Source of the DNA: Nonomuraea rhodomycinica
GTDB lineage: Bacteria > Actinomycetota > Actinomycetes > Streptosporangiales > Streptosporangiaceae
Length of the DNA stretch: 64,000 nucleotides
Reading direction: 5' to 3'
Assembly: GCF_013363995.1 (NCBI RefSeq)
Contig: NZ_JABWGO010000018.1
Span: 37,865 to 101,864, forward strand
In this document: piece by piece, positions 8,258-16,925 of the stretch
How the letters are laid out: the number at the start of each line of letters is the position of its first letter
Position numbering within the stretch: the stretch's first letter is position 1
Program-made: the position numbers and the translations under genes
The notes under the pieces: model-generated
Told to the model about the DNA's origin: nothing
Databases searched by the model: none
What the model saw: the letters and a program-made list of their open reading frames with translations, nothing else

Positions 8258-9733
8258 TCAGGTCAGCGATCGGCCGAAATCGGAGCCCTCGCCGGGCGTG
8301 CCTGCCCCTTCGGGGCCGATGAGCAGCGGCTTCGTGGTGCGCACGCCCTCGCGCGAGGCTGCCAGCACGGCGACCAGAGGTTCGGTGCGGGTCGTGACCG
8401 CGAGGTCGGCTCTCCCGTCCTTGTCGAAGTCGGCCAGCCGCAACGAGGCCCCGAACCCCTGAACGTCACTCGCGAAGCCCGCGTCACCCGGCTTGAGCAC
8501 CTGGGCACCGTCCCCCGGCAGCCCGCCCCGCCCCCCGTGGAGCAGGAAGACCGCGCCCTGCATCTCGAACTTGCCCGACGCGCCGACCGCCACGTCCGCG
8601 TACCCGTCGCCGTTGACGTCGCCGACGGCGAGATCCCCGCCGAACCCGTCGCCGTCCCCGGAGTCCTCGGGCACGCCGGAAGAGTTCTGGGAGATCAGCA
8701 CCCCCTCGGCCGCCGGCCCCGAGGCCGATCCGCGGTGGAGGAAGATCTGGCCTCCGGCATCGTCGGCGTCGGCGTAGGCGTTGCCCGCGATCACGTCGCC
8801 GAAGCCGTCCCCGTCGACGTCTCCGACCGCCAGCGCCCCCACCCCCCACGCGTCGAACGTGGGGCCGGCCACGCCCTTCAGCCCGGCGGGCGACCCCCGG
8901 TGGACGGCTCCGGTGCCCTCGTCGGCCGGGTCGTCGTCGGAGAAGGCGACCACGAGGTCGTCGATCCTGTCACCGGTGACGTCGCCCGCGGCCAGCGCGT
9001 TGACGGCGCTGGTCCGCCGGACCATCCGGGGCCGCGGCGGCTGCCGCCGCATCCCGGCGCTCCCGTAGACGACCCATGCCCCCTCCACCGTCGTCACCCC
9101 CAGGTCCTGATGGCCGTCGCCGTTGAAGTCGCCCGCCGCCAGCAGCTCCCCGAACGTCGGGTCCTCGTGCGTGATCAGAACCGCCGACCGGGCCGACAGC
9201 CCGTCCCGGCCTCCGAAGACGATCGTCACGGCGACGGGCCCGTCGGAGCGTTCGGAACTCGCGCCGATGGCGAGGTCGGCGTATCCGTCGCCGTCGAAGT
9301 CGCCGCCGGCGGACGACGCGCCGAAGTTCTCCCCTTCGGTGAAGCCCCGCGGCAGGCCGCCCTGCCCGGGCCGGAGCACCGTCCGGCGACGCGGGTCGAG
9401 GCCCCGGGCCCCGCCGTACGAGACGACGACGTATCCGCCCCGCGTGGAGCGCCCCTCGTCCGGCGGCTCTCCGGGAGCGCCGATGGCGAGGTCGGCGTAG
9501 CCGTCACCGTTGTAGTCGCGGGCCTTCGCCGTGTCGCAGCCCGCGCGGCACGCCCCGCGCGTCGCGGGGGTCGCGGGCGTCGCAGACGTCGGGGACGTCG
9601 GAGACGTCGAGGGCGTCCGCGAAGGACCCGGCGCGGACGTGGGCGACGCCTGACGCGCCGGAGGCTCCGCGGTGCACGCGGCCAGGCACACCGCGAGGAC
9701 GACGGCCGCGAACCCGCGCACGATCATCACCAT
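8258..9733 (-). CDS. FG-GAP repeat lipoprotein (integrin-alpha-like beta-propeller)
   Basis: A secreted lipoprotein of 491 residues. The signal peptide ends in the lipobox LAAC at residue 20. A Ser/Thr/Pro-rich linker is followed by seven FG-GAP blades with calcium-binding motifs such as DYNGDGYADLAIGAP, GDFDGDGYADLAIGAS, GDVDGDGFGDVIAG and ADFDKDGRADLAVTT. Seven repeats predict one complete propeller. Such proteins usually act in adhesion or ligand binding at the cell surface; no specific partner is visible. ATG 9733 or 9727 could be the start. Confidence 0.9.
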   Translation of the reverse strand: MVMIVRGFAAVVLAVCLAACTAEPPARQASPTSAPGPSRTPSTSPTSPTSATPATPATRGACRAGCDTAKARDYNGDGYADLAIGAPGEPPDEGRSTRGGYVVVSYGGARGLDPRRRTVLRPGQGGLPRGFTEGENFGASSAGGDFDGDGYADLAIGASSERSDGPVAVTIVFGGRDGLSARSAVLITHEDPTFGELLAAGDFNGDGHQDLGVTTVEGAWVVYGSAGMRRQPPRPRMVRRTSAVNALAAGDVTGDRIDDLVVAFSDDDPADEGTGAVHRGSPAGLKGVAGPTFDAWGVGALAVGDVDGDGFGDVIAGNAYADADDAGGQIFLHRGSASGPAAEGVLISQNSSGVPEDSGDGDGFGGDLAVGDVNGDGYADVAVGASGKFEMQGAVFLLHGGRGGLPGDGAQVLKPGDAGFASDVQGFGASLRLADFDKDGRADLAVTTRTEPLVAVLAASREGVRTTKPLLIGPEGAGTPGEGSDFGRSLT

Positions 9734-9772
9734 GCCCCGCAGGATAGGACCAGCGGGCGCGGCGTGAGGCGG

Positions 9773-11131
9773 TCAGCCCAGAACCGGGAAGTTGCCGCGG
9801 AAGACCCCGTGCGGGTCGCGGCGGCGCTTGACGTCGCGCAGCCGCGCCAGCACGTCGCCCGGGAACGCCGCCGCCGCCTTCTCCCCGTGACCGAGCAGCG
9901 TGTACGGCTTGCGCCCGCTGGTGTGCGGGACCATCGCCCGGGACAGCGCCGCCTGCCGCTCCTTGACGGCGGCGGCGAGCTCGGGGGTGTCGGCGGGCCC
10001 GAGCATGCTCAGCGCGTACGGCTCGGCGAGGTGCCCGCAGGCGCCGCCGCCCGGGGCGGGACGGCTCAGCGCCCCGCCGAGATGCCGCACCTGCACGGCG
10101 GCCAGCGGGGCGACGGACCCGTCCGCCGCCGTGGCGAGCAGCGCGGCGGCGCAGGCGTCGTCGAGGTCGGTGACGAGCTCGGCGCGCAGCAGCCCGGCCT
10201 TGGGCTCGGTCGGCTCGGCGGCGATCGCGCCCAGGGCGTGCGCCGGCAGGCGGCCGCGCGTGTCGAGGAGCGGGGCCCCGGCCCGGTCGAGCGGGGCGAG
10301 CAGGTCCCGGCCCGCCGCCTCCTCGCCGAGGTACGCGGCGTGCACCGCCACCGCCGACAGCCCGCGCAGCGGTCCGGGCAGCTCGGGCAGCGGCGGGAAG
10401 CGCATGAGCGTGAACCACACGGTGAGCTCCTCGGGAGCCGTCGCCGTGATCTCACGGTAGGCGGCGAGGACCCGTTCGGCGCGGTCGACCGGCCAGACCA
10501 TGGCCCCGCCGTACAGGTGCGGGGCCGGGACGAGCCCGATCTCCATCGCGGTCACCAGCGCGAAGTCGCCGCCCCCGCCGCGCAGCGCCCAGAACAGCTC
10601 CGGGTCGGACTCGGCGGTGATCCGCGCCTGGGCGCCGCCGGCGTCGACCACCTCGAAGGCGCGCACGGCGTCGGCGGCCATGCCGTACGAGCGGCCGAAC
10701 CAGCTGATGCCGCCGCCGAGCGTGTAGCCGGTCACGCTCACCACCGGGGAGCTGCCGGCCAGGCCGGTCAGGCCGTGCTCGGCCGCCGCGGCCAGCAGCT
10801 CCCCCCACTGGACGCCGGCTTCGACGCGCGCCACCCGCCGCTCCGGCCGGATCTCCACGCCGCGCATCCGGCCGGTCCGGACGAGGATCTGCCCGTCGAG
10901 CCCGTCACCGGCGCCGTGACCGTACGGCTGGACGGCCACGCCCAGCCCGGCCAGTCTCGCGTAGCTGACCACCGCCGCCGCGTCGGCCGCGTCCCGCACC
11001 CGCACCACCGCGCTCACCCGCTGCTCGACGGCCCGGTTCCAGGGCAGCCGGGCGGCGTCGAAGCCGTCGTCGCCGGGCACGAGCACCTGCCCGCGTACCG
11101 CCCGCCGCAGACCCGTCGCGTGAGATGTCAC
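9773..11131 (-). CDS. FAD-binding oxidoreductase, berberine-bridge type
   Basis: A flavoprotein oxidase of 452 residues of the VAO/PCMH fold. The N-terminal FAD domain has VQPYGHGAGD near residue 90, whose His is the likely covalent FAD site, then VEAGVQWGELL and GYTLGGGISWFGRSYGM. The C-terminal BBE segment is recognisable by the end motif DPHGVFRGNFPV. The second, cysteine-linked FAD attachment seen in some family members is not obvious. The substrate cannot be told from sequence. It diverges from the large BTAD-type activator gene, which may control it. Confidence 0.9.
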   Translation of the reverse strand: MTSHATGLRRAVRGQVLVPGDDGFDAARLPWNRAVEQRVSAVVRVRDAADAAAVVSYARLAGLGVAVQPYGHGAGDGLDGQILVRTGRMRGVEIRPERRVARVEAGVQWGELLAAAAEHGLTGLAGSSPVVSVTGYTLGGGISWFGRSYGMAADAVRAFEVVDAGGAQARITAESDPELFWALRGGGGDFALVTAMEIGLVPAPHLYGGAMVWPVDRAERVLAAYREITATAPEELTVWFTLMRFPPLPELPGPLRGLSAVAVHAAYLGEEAAGRDLLAPLDRAGAPLLDTRGRLPAHALGAIAAEPTEPKAGLLRAELVTDLDDACAAALLATAADGSVAPLAAVQVRHLGGALSRPAPGGGACGHLAEPYALSMLGPADTPELAAAVKERQAALSRAMVPHTSGRKPYTLLGHGEKAAAAFPGDVLARLRDVKRRRDPHGVFRGNFPVLG

Positions 11132-11241
11132 TGTTCCTCCTGTTGTCGTCGCCGCTCCACGATGCGGCGCGGCACTTGGGGAGGAGCTGTCCGCGACTTG
11201 TCGGCGACCTGCCCCCTGCCGTGGTGGTGACCCGCCTCATT

Positions 11242-11304
11242 CCGGACAGACGGTTCGTTTCCTCTCGCGCCGGTGTCCCCTTACGCTGGTGCGCCGGACA
11301 GACG
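11242..11304. promoter_or_regulatory. Direct repeats CCGGACAGACG before the BTAD regulator
   Basis: The 11-mer CCGGACAGACG occurs at 11242-11252 and again at 11294-11304, 52 bp apart, in the 190-bp divergent promoter region. A weak -10 (TACGCT, about 11283) sits just before the second copy. SARP-type proteins bind direct repeats, so an autoregulatory site is possible. This is a positional inference. Confidence 0.35.
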
Positions 11305-11320
11305 TGAGCGATGAGGAGCC

Positions 11321-14300
11321 ATGGACTTTCGCCTGCTCGGCCCGCTGGAGGTCCTCGACGCGCACGGGCGGCCCGTCGAGCTCGGCACCCGGAAACAGCG
11401 TGCGGTGCTCGCGATGCTGGCGCTCGAACCGGGCCGGATCGTGTCGCTCGACCGGCTGATCGACGAGCTGTGGTCGGGCGAGCCGCCCTCCAGCGCCATG
11501 GGATCGCTCCAGGTCTACATCGCCAAGCTGCGCAAGGCGCTGGAGCCGGACCGGCCGCCCCGCACGCCGCCGGCGGTGCTGGTGACCCGCGAGCCCGGCT
11601 ACCTGCTGTCCGTCGCACCGGGGCAGGTGGACCTCGTCCGGTTCAGCACGTGGGCCGAGGACGGCAGCCGGGCGCTCGGCCTCGGCGAGCACGCCATGGC
11701 GCTGCGCCATCTCGACCGGGCCCTGGCCGCCTGGCGCGGCGAGCCGCTCGCCGAGTTCGCCGGCCACGGGTTCGCCCGGCCGGTCGTGGCGCGCCTCGGC
11801 GAGCTGCGCGCCACGGCGATGGAGGACCGGTTCGAGGCGCGGCTGGCGCTCGGCGAGGGCGCGGCGTGCGTCCCCGACCTGGAGCGCCTGGTGGAGGCGC
11901 AGCCGTTCCGCGAACGGTCGTGGAGGCTGCTGGTGCTCGCCCTCTACCGCGCCGGGCGCCAGGCCGACGCGCTCGCGGCGCTGCGCAGGGTCCGGGCGCT
12001 GCTCGCCGACGAGCTCGGCCTCGAACCCGGCGACGCGCTGCGCACGCTGGAGCAGGCGGTGTTCGCCCAGTCCCCCGAGCTGGCCGCGGCCGTACCCGGA
12101 CCGGCCCGGGTCGAGGTGCGCGAGCCGGCCCCCGCCCCGCCGCAGCCGGCGGACGGCCTCATCGCCCGCGAGGAGCCGCTGCGCCTCATCACGGAGCGCC
12201 TGGCGGCGACCCGGCGCGGCCGGGGCGGTGTCCTGCTGGTCACGGGCGATGCCGGCATCGGCAAGACCCGCCTCGCCCAGGCCGCGGCCGACGAGGCCGA
12301 GGCCCGCGGGCTGGCCACCGCGTGGGGGCGCTGCGCCGAGGACACCGGCGCGCCGGCGTTCTGGCCGTGGCTGCAGGTCCTGGGCGCCTTCGGGCAGGAC
12401 ACGACCGGCGCGCTGCGCCTGCTGAGCGGCGAGCCGGGCACCGGCGGCGGCGACCCCGACACGGCGCTGTTCGGGCTGCACGAGCGGGTCCTGCGGGAGC
12501 TGACCGCGTCCGGCGAACCCCGGCTGGTCGTGCTGGACGACCTGCACTGGGCCGACGCCTCGTCCCTGCGGCTGCTCGCCTTCCTGGCCGGGCACCTGCA
12601 CCGCGCCCCGGTCCTCGTCCTGGCGACGCTGCGACCGGAGCCGGGAGGCGAGCCCGAGCAGCTGCGCGACACGCTCGGCCGGCTGGTCCGGGAGCCCGGC
12701 ACCGACCGCCTGACGCCGGCGCCCTTCACCCGGGAGGAGGTCTCCGCCTACCTCGCCCGGCGCGAGCTCACCGACCCCGCGCTCGCCGCCGTGCTGCACG
12801 ACAGGACCGGCGGCAACCCGTTCTTCCTGACCGAGCTGCTCCGCCTGCTGGACAGCGAGCACCGGCTGGACGCCGCGTCGCTGGGCGTCCCGGCCGGGGT
12901 GCGCGAGGTCATCGGGCGCCGGGTGGCGCGCCTGCCCGAGCCGACCCAGGACCTGCTGCGCTGTGCCGCCGTCCTCGGCCGCGAGGTGAGCTTCGACGCG
13001 CTGGCGGCGGTGGGCGCGCTGCCGCCCGAGGAGGTCATGGCGCTGCTCGAACCCGCCGTGGCCAGCGGACTGCTGGCCGAGCTGCCCGACGGCTTCGACT
13101 ACCGCTTCTCCCACGCCCTGGTCAGGGACGCCCTGTACGCCGAGCTGGGCCGGCTCGGCAGGACCCGGCTGCACCTGCGGGCCGGCGAGGCGCTGGAGGC
13201 GTTCGCCGGCGTGGAGGCGTCCGTGCTGGCCCACCACTTCGGCGCGGCCTCCCGGACCGGCGGGGCGGCCAAGGCGGTCGGCCACGCGGTCCGGGCCGCG
13301 CGCCGATCGGCCGAGCGGCACGCCTACGACGAGGCGGTCGGCTTCTGGCGGCGCGCGCTCGACGCGCTGGACGTGCTGGAGGCGCTGGACGGGGCGGACC
13401 CGCGCCGCCGCCACGAGCTGCTCATCGGGCTCGGGCGGGCGCTGCGGGCCGTGGGCGACGTGGAAGGGGCGCGGACGGCGCTGGACGAGGCGATCCGGAT
13501 CGCCGCCGATCTCGGTGACAGGGCGGCGCTGGTCTCGGCGATCGTCGTCTTCGGCGAGGTCGCGGTGTGGAACTGGCGCTCCTACGGTGAGTCCGACGAG
13601 CGCCTGGCGGCCCTGGTGGAGGGCCTGCTGGACGAGCCGCTCGACGACCGTGACCGCGCCGCGCTGCTCGGCACACTCGGCGTCGAGCTGTACTACACGG
13701 GCACGCGGCGGGCCGAGGGCGAGCGGCGGGCCGCCGAAGCCGTCGCCATCGCCCGCCGTGCCGGCGATCCCGCCCTGCTGACGCGGGTGCTGAACAACTA
13801 CGTGATCGCCTCCTGGGTGCCCGAACGGGAGCGGGAGCGCAGGAGCGCCGCCGAGGAGATGCTGGCCGTGCCCGGCCTGCCGGCCGGCGCGGAGGTCGTG
13901 GCGCGGGTGTTCCGGATGGCGCACCTGCTGAGGGACGGTGAGCTGGGCGAGTGGGAGCGCGACCTCGCGCGCTGCGAACGCCTGCTGGGCGAGGTGCGCC
14001 GCCCCGAGCCGGAGGCGATGGTGCGCATCGCCGAGGCCGCCGGCCGCACCCTCCAGGGCCGGTGGGAGGAGGCCGAACGGCTCGCCGGGGAGTTCACCGC
14101 GCTGCTGGACGGCTCCAGCATGTGGGCGCCCGACTTCCCGGGCCTGATCACCCTGTTCACCTGCCGCTGGGCTCAGGGAAGGGCGGGCGAGCTCGCCGGC
14201 GGGCTGGTGTCGCGGGCGGGCCGTCCCGACATGGTGCCGCTGCGGCCCGTGGCGGTGCTGGCCGCGATCGAGGCGGACGGCCACGCGCCGGCGCGTGAGC

Positions 14301-14629
14301 TGGTCGCCCGCTGGGGGGCCGAGGTACGCCACGACTGGTCCACGGAGTTCCTGACCGTCGTGTGGGGGTACGTGGCCGCCCGGCTGGGCGTCCCGGATCC
14401 GGCGGACCTGTACGCCCGGCTCGCGCCGTACGCCGGGCGGCTGGTCGTCAGCGGCATGGGCGCGGCCGGGTGGGGCTCCATGCACCTGGTGCTGGCGGAG
14501 CTGGCCCGGGCCATGGGCGAGACGGAGCGGGCGCGCGCCCACGCCCGGCAGGCGCACGAGACGCACCTGCGCCACGGGCTGGAGCACTGGGCCGGCCGGA
14601 GCGGGCGGCTGCTCGCCGACCTGGGCTGA
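11321..14629 (+). CDS. AfsR/SARP-like BTAD transcriptional regulator with AAA ATPase domain
   Basis: A 1102-residue regulator. Residues 1-95 are an OmpR-type winged helix (MDFRLLGPLEVL to EPGYLLSV), and residues about 96-245 are the bacterial transcriptional activator domain. An ATPase of the STAND/AAA type follows, with Walker A GDAGIGKTRLAQ near 308 and Walker B LVVLDDLHWAD near 402. The last 500 residues are helical, TPR-like repeats. This architecture is typical of SARP-family activators of secondary metabolism. The ATG at 11321 has a GAGGAG ribosome binding site. No biosynthetic cluster lies next to it, so its target is uncertain; the divergent flavin oxidase is the nearest candidate. 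Confidence 0.92.
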   Translation: MDFRLLGPLEVLDAHGRPVELGTRKQRAVLAMLALEPGRIVSLDRLIDELWSGEPPSSAMGSLQVYIAKLRKALEPDRPPRTPPAVLVTREPGYLLSVAPGQVDLVRFSTWAEDGSRALGLGEHAMALRHLDRALAAWRGEPLAEFAGHGFARPVVARLGELRATAMEDRFEARLALGEGAACVPDLERLVEAQPFRERSWRLLVLALYRAGRQADALAALRRVRALLADELGLEPGDALRTLEQAVFAQSPELAAAVPGPARVEVREPAPAPPQPADGLIAREEPLRLITERLAATRRGRGGVLLVTGDAGIGKTRLAQAAADEAEARGLATAWGRCAEDTGAPAFWPWLQVLGAFGQDTTGALRLLSGEPGTGGGDPDTALFGLHERVLRELTASGEPRLVVLDDLHWADASSLRLLAFLAGHLHRAPVLVLATLRPEPGGEPEQLRDTLGRLVREPGTDRLTPAPFTREEVSAYLARRELTDPALAAVLHDRTGGNPFFLTELLRLLDSEHRLDAASLGVPAGVREVIGRRVARLPEPTQDLLRCAAVLGREVSFDALAAVGALPPEEVMALLEPAVASGLLAELPDGFDYRFSHALVRDALYAELGRLGRTRLHLRAGEALEAFAGVEASVLAHHFGAASRTGGAAKAVGHAVRAARRSAERHAYDEAVGFWRRALDALDVLEALDGADPRRRHELLIGLGRALRAVGDVEGARTALDEAIRIAADLGDRAALVSAIVVFGEVAVWNWRSYGESDERLAALVEGLLDEPLDDRDRAALLGTLGVELYYTGTRRAEGERRAAEAVAIARRAGDPALLTRVLNNYVIASWVPERERERRSAAEEMLAVPGLPAGAEVVARVFRMAHLLRDGELGEWERDLARCERLLGEVRRPEPEAMVRIAEAAGRTLQGRWEEAERLAGEFTALLDGSSMWAPDFPGLITLFTCRWAQGRAGELAGGLVSRAGRPDMVPLRPVAVLAAIEADGHAPARELVARWGAEVRHDWSTEFLTVVWGYVAARLGVPDPADLYARLAPYAGRLVVSGMGAAGWGSMHLVLAELARAMGETERARAHARQAHETHLRHGLEHWAGRSGRLLADLG

Positions 14630-14665
14630 CGCCTCCCGCCCGAAATATCCCTGGGCCCGCGGTGG

Positions 14666-14707
14666 TTGCACAGCGATGGTCGCGCAGCGGCGGCCGCACA
14701 GCCTGCC
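14666..14707. repeat. Three 14-bp degenerate tandem repeats
   Basis: Three consecutive 14-bp units share the core GC(A/G)CAGC at fixed period (GCACAGC, GCGCAGC, GCACAGC). They lie in the 110-bp gap before the LLM-class oxidoreductase gene. They may be regulator half-sites or a slippage product. Confidence 0.4.
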
Positions 14708-14739
14708 ACGAACACGGACCGACGAAAGGCTTGTCCCCC

Positions 14740-15729
14740 ATGGCTCTTCCCCTCTCCATCCTCGACCTGGCCCACATCGGTGAAGGGGAGACCGCGGCCG
14801 ACAGCCTGAGCGCCAGCGTGGAGCTGGCCCAGCGCGCCGAGGAGTGGGGCTACCGGCGCGTCTGGTACGCCGAGCACCACAACATGCCGTCCATCGCGTC
14901 CTCGGCGACCAGCGTCCTCATCGCCCACGTCGCCGCGCACACCCGCACGATCCGGCTCGGCGCGGGCGGCGTCATGCTGCCCAACCACTCGCCGCTGACC
15001 ATCGCCGAGCAGTACGGGACCCTCGAGACCCTGCACCCCGGCCGCATCGACCTCGGGCTCGGCCGGGCGCCCGGCAGCGACCAGAAGACCCTGCGGGCCC
15101 TGCGCCGCGCCCCGGCCTCCGCCGACGCCTTCCCGGAGGACGTCCTGGAGCTGCAGGGCTACCTGACCGGCCACTCCCGCATCCCGGGCGTGGACGCGAC
15201 GCCGGGCAAGGGCACCGACGTGCCGCTGTACATCCTGGGCTCCTCGCTGTTCGGGGCCACGCTGGCCGCCGCGCTGGGGCTGCCGTACGCCTTCGCTTCG
15301 CACTTCGCGCCGGCCGCGCTGGAGGAGGCGGTCGCCGTGTACCGGCGCGAGTTCAAGCCGTCAGCGCAGCTGGAGCGGCCCTACGTGATCGCCGGCGTCA
15401 ACGTCGTCGCGGCCGGCACCACGGAGGAGGCGCAGGAGCAGTTCCTGGCGGCCAAGCGCCTCAGGGCCGCCCGGTTCCTCACGCCCGGCCGCACCCTCAC
15501 GGCGCAGGAGGCCGACGCCGTCCTCGACTCCCCCGCCGGGCGGCAGATCGCGCAGATGACCCAGTACTCCGCGGTCGGCGACCCGCAGGAGGTGGAGGAC
15601 TACCTCGACCGGTTCGCCGGCCACGCCCAGGCGGACGAGCTGATCGTCGTCTCCGTGGCCCCCGACCGGAGGGCGTGGCTGCGCTCCCTGGAACTCCTGG
15701 CGAAGGTCCACGGCCTGCTCCCCGCCTGA
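14740..15729 (+). CDS. LLM class flavin-dependent oxidoreductase (luciferase-like, MsnO8 family)
   Basis: A 329-residue FMN/F420-type monooxygenase with a TIM barrel. Family marks include the N-terminal SILDLAHIGEG, RVWYAEHHNMP, GAGGVMLPNHSPL, LETLHPGRIDLGLGRAPG and the C-terminal ADELIVVSV block. The sequence runs full length. I chose the ATG at 14740 because a longer frame would begin inside the upstream regulator gene. The substrate is unknown. It is a monocistronic unit followed by the mca promoter. Confidence 0.92.
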   Translation: MALPLSILDLAHIGEGETAADSLSASVELAQRAEEWGYRRVWYAEHHNMPSIASSATSVLIAHVAAHTRTIRLGAGGVMLPNHSPLTIAEQYGTLETLHPGRIDLGLGRAPGSDQKTLRALRRAPASADAFPEDVLELQGYLTGHSRIPGVDATPGKGTDVPLYILGSSLFGATLAAALGLPYAFASHFAPAALEEAVAVYRREFKPSAQLERPYVIAGVNVVAAGTTEEAQEQFLAAKRLRAARFLTPGRTLTAQEADAVLDSPAGRQIAQMTQYSAVGDPQEVEDYLDRFAGHAQADELIVVSVAPDRRAWLRSLELLAKVHGLLPA

Positions 15730-15761
15730 CGCCCTCCCCTGGTACGAGCACAAAATCGTGG

Positions 15762-15790
15762 TTGACATATTTTTAGGTCAGTCATATGTT
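15762..15790 (+). promoter_or_regulatory. Strong promoter of mca
   Basis: TTGACA at 15762-15767 and TATGTT at 15785-15790 are separated by exactly 17 bp. The surrounding 40 bp is AT-rich, which stands out in this sequence. A GGAGGAGAGGAG ribosome binding region follows at about 15802-15813. This is among the best sigma-70-type promoters in the window. Confidence 0.7.
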
Positions 15791-15819
15791 TTGCGGCGTA
15801 CCGGAGGAGAGGAGTCCGC

Positions 15820-16692
15820 ATGAACCTGCGCGTCACCCCGGGCGAACCCCTTCGCCTGATGAGCGTGCACGCCCACCCCGACGACGAGTCGAGCAAGGGC
15901 GCCGCCACGCTGGCCAGGTACGCCGCCGAGGGCGTGGACGTCCTGGTCGTCACGTGCACCGGCGGCGAACGCGGCGACGTGCTCAACCCCGCCATGGACC
16001 GGCCCGGCGTGCGGGAGGACCTCGCCCGGATCCGCCGCGCCGAGATGGCCGCCGCCCGCCGGATCCTGGGCGTGCGGCAGGAGTTCCTGGGGTTCGTCGA
16101 CTCCGGGCTGCCGGCGGACGGCGAGCCGCTGCCCGACGGCTGCTTCGCCCGGCAGCCGGTGGAGGAGGCGGCCGGCCGGCTGGTGGCCTCGATCCGCGCC
16201 TTCCGGCCGCACGTGGTCGTCACCTACGACGAGACCGGCGGCTACCCCCACCCCGACCACATCCAGACCCACCTGGTCACCGTGGCCGCCTTCGACGCGG
16301 CCGGCGACGCCGGCCGTCATCCCGAGGCGGGCCCGCCCTGGCGGCCGGCCAAGCTCTACTACCACGGCGCCCTGTCCAGGGCGTGGTTCCAGACCCTGCA
16401 CGACGCCCTGATCGCGCGCGGCCTCGCATCGCCCATGCGGGAGGTGCTCGCGGAGTTCCCGGCCGACGCCCCCGCCCCCGAGTTCTCCACGCGCGTCTCC
16501 TGCGCGGACTACTTCCCGGTCAGGGACCGGGCGCTGCTCGCGCACGCCACCCAGGTCGACCCGGACGCCGGGTTCATGCTGCACGACCGCGACGTCGAAC
16601 GCGAGGCGTGGCCCACCGAGGACTACTACCTGGCCCGCTCCCACGTGCCCGTCACGCTTCCCGAGGACGACCTCTTCGCCGGACTGAGGTGA
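15820..16692 (+). CDS. mca: Mycothiol S-conjugate amidase
   Basis: A zinc amidase of 290 residues from the PIG-L/LmbE family. Mca cleaves mycothiol S-conjugates of electrophiles and antibiotics, releasing a mercapturic acid for export. The zinc motif AHPDDESSKGAA lies near residue 18, and the second motif TGGYPHPDH near residue 147. The C-terminal segment WPTEDYYLARSHVP then LPEDDLFAGLR is characteristic of Mca rather than MshB. The ATG follows a strong ribosome binding site. The gene indicates that the organism makes mycothiol. Confidence 0.93.
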   Translation: MNLRVTPGEPLRLMSVHAHPDDESSKGAATLARYAAEGVDVLVVTCTGGERGDVLNPAMDRPGVREDLARIRRAEMAAARRILGVRQEFLGFVDSGLPADGEPLPDGCFARQPVEEAAGRLVASIRAFRPHVVVTYDETGGYPHPDHIQTHLVTVAAFDAAGDAGRHPEAGPPWRPAKLYYHGALSRAWFQTLHDALIARGLASPMREVLAEFPADAPAPEFSTRVSCADYFPVRDRALLAHATQVDPDAGFMLHDRDVEREAWPTEDYYLARSHVPVTLPEDDLFAGLR

Positions 16693-16765
16693 TCCGCGGA
16701 AGAGGACCTGCTATGCTGCTGCCCGTTTGGTGGTGCAGTACCGGATGAGAGGGAGGTGAGGCTTG

Positions 16766-16834
16766 ATGACCGCGGTGAAGACCGCTGCCCCGCGCAGCGC
16801 CCGGACATTCCTCACGTCCCGGGCCCCGGTCTGA
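16766..16834 (+). CDS. Leader peptide (22 residues) upstream of rsgA
   Basis: A short ORF begins with ATG eight bases after a near-perfect ribosome binding site (GGGAGGTGAG). It encodes a basic, Ala/Arg/Thr-rich 22-residue peptide starting MTAVKTAAPRSAR, and ends with TGA 91 bases before the rsgA TTG start. The contrast between its strong translation start and the weak one of rsgA suggests a translated regulatory leader. I know of no homolog by name, so expression and role are inferred. Confidence 0.55.
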   Translation: MTAVKTAAPRSARTFLTSRAPV

Positions 16835-16905
16835 CCCATCTCCTGCCCTCGCCGTAGCCGTCCGGCTGCGCACGCGAGGTGGCGGCTGCGTCTCGTCGGG
16901 GCCCC
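16821..16905 (+). promoter_or_regulatory. Possible attenuator between leader ORF and rsgA
   Basis: GTAGCCG (16854-16860) can pair with CGGCTGC directly after it (16863-16869) or with a second CGGCTGC at 16883-16889. GGGGCCCC (16898-16905), just upstream of the rsgA start, can pair with GGGCCCC inside the end of the leader ORF (16821-16827). Translation of the leader would block that long-range pair. Alternative pairings of this sort are typical of attenuators, but no folding was computed. Confidence 0.4.
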
Positions 16906-16925
16906 TTCCCGCAAGGTGTCTCACG

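Noticed and set aside
11237..14671. A 1144-residue open frame on the minus strand opposite the BTAD regulator, and similar long frames at 1415-3589 and 170-1339.
   Set aside because: They are antisense shadows caused by strong third-position GC. Their composition is low-complexity (Gly/Ala/Arg/His/Gln) with no domains, while the opposite strand encodes clear families.
11321..14707. A biosynthetic gene cluster controlled by the SARP-like regulator.
   Set aside because: No synthase, synthetase or other core biosynthetic genes lie within reach in this window.
16693..16765. A WhiB7-type promoter before the rsgA leader.
   Set aside because: I looked for the AT-rich block upstream of a -35 that marks WhiB7 sites and did not find it. 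The -10 candidate TATGCT is weak.
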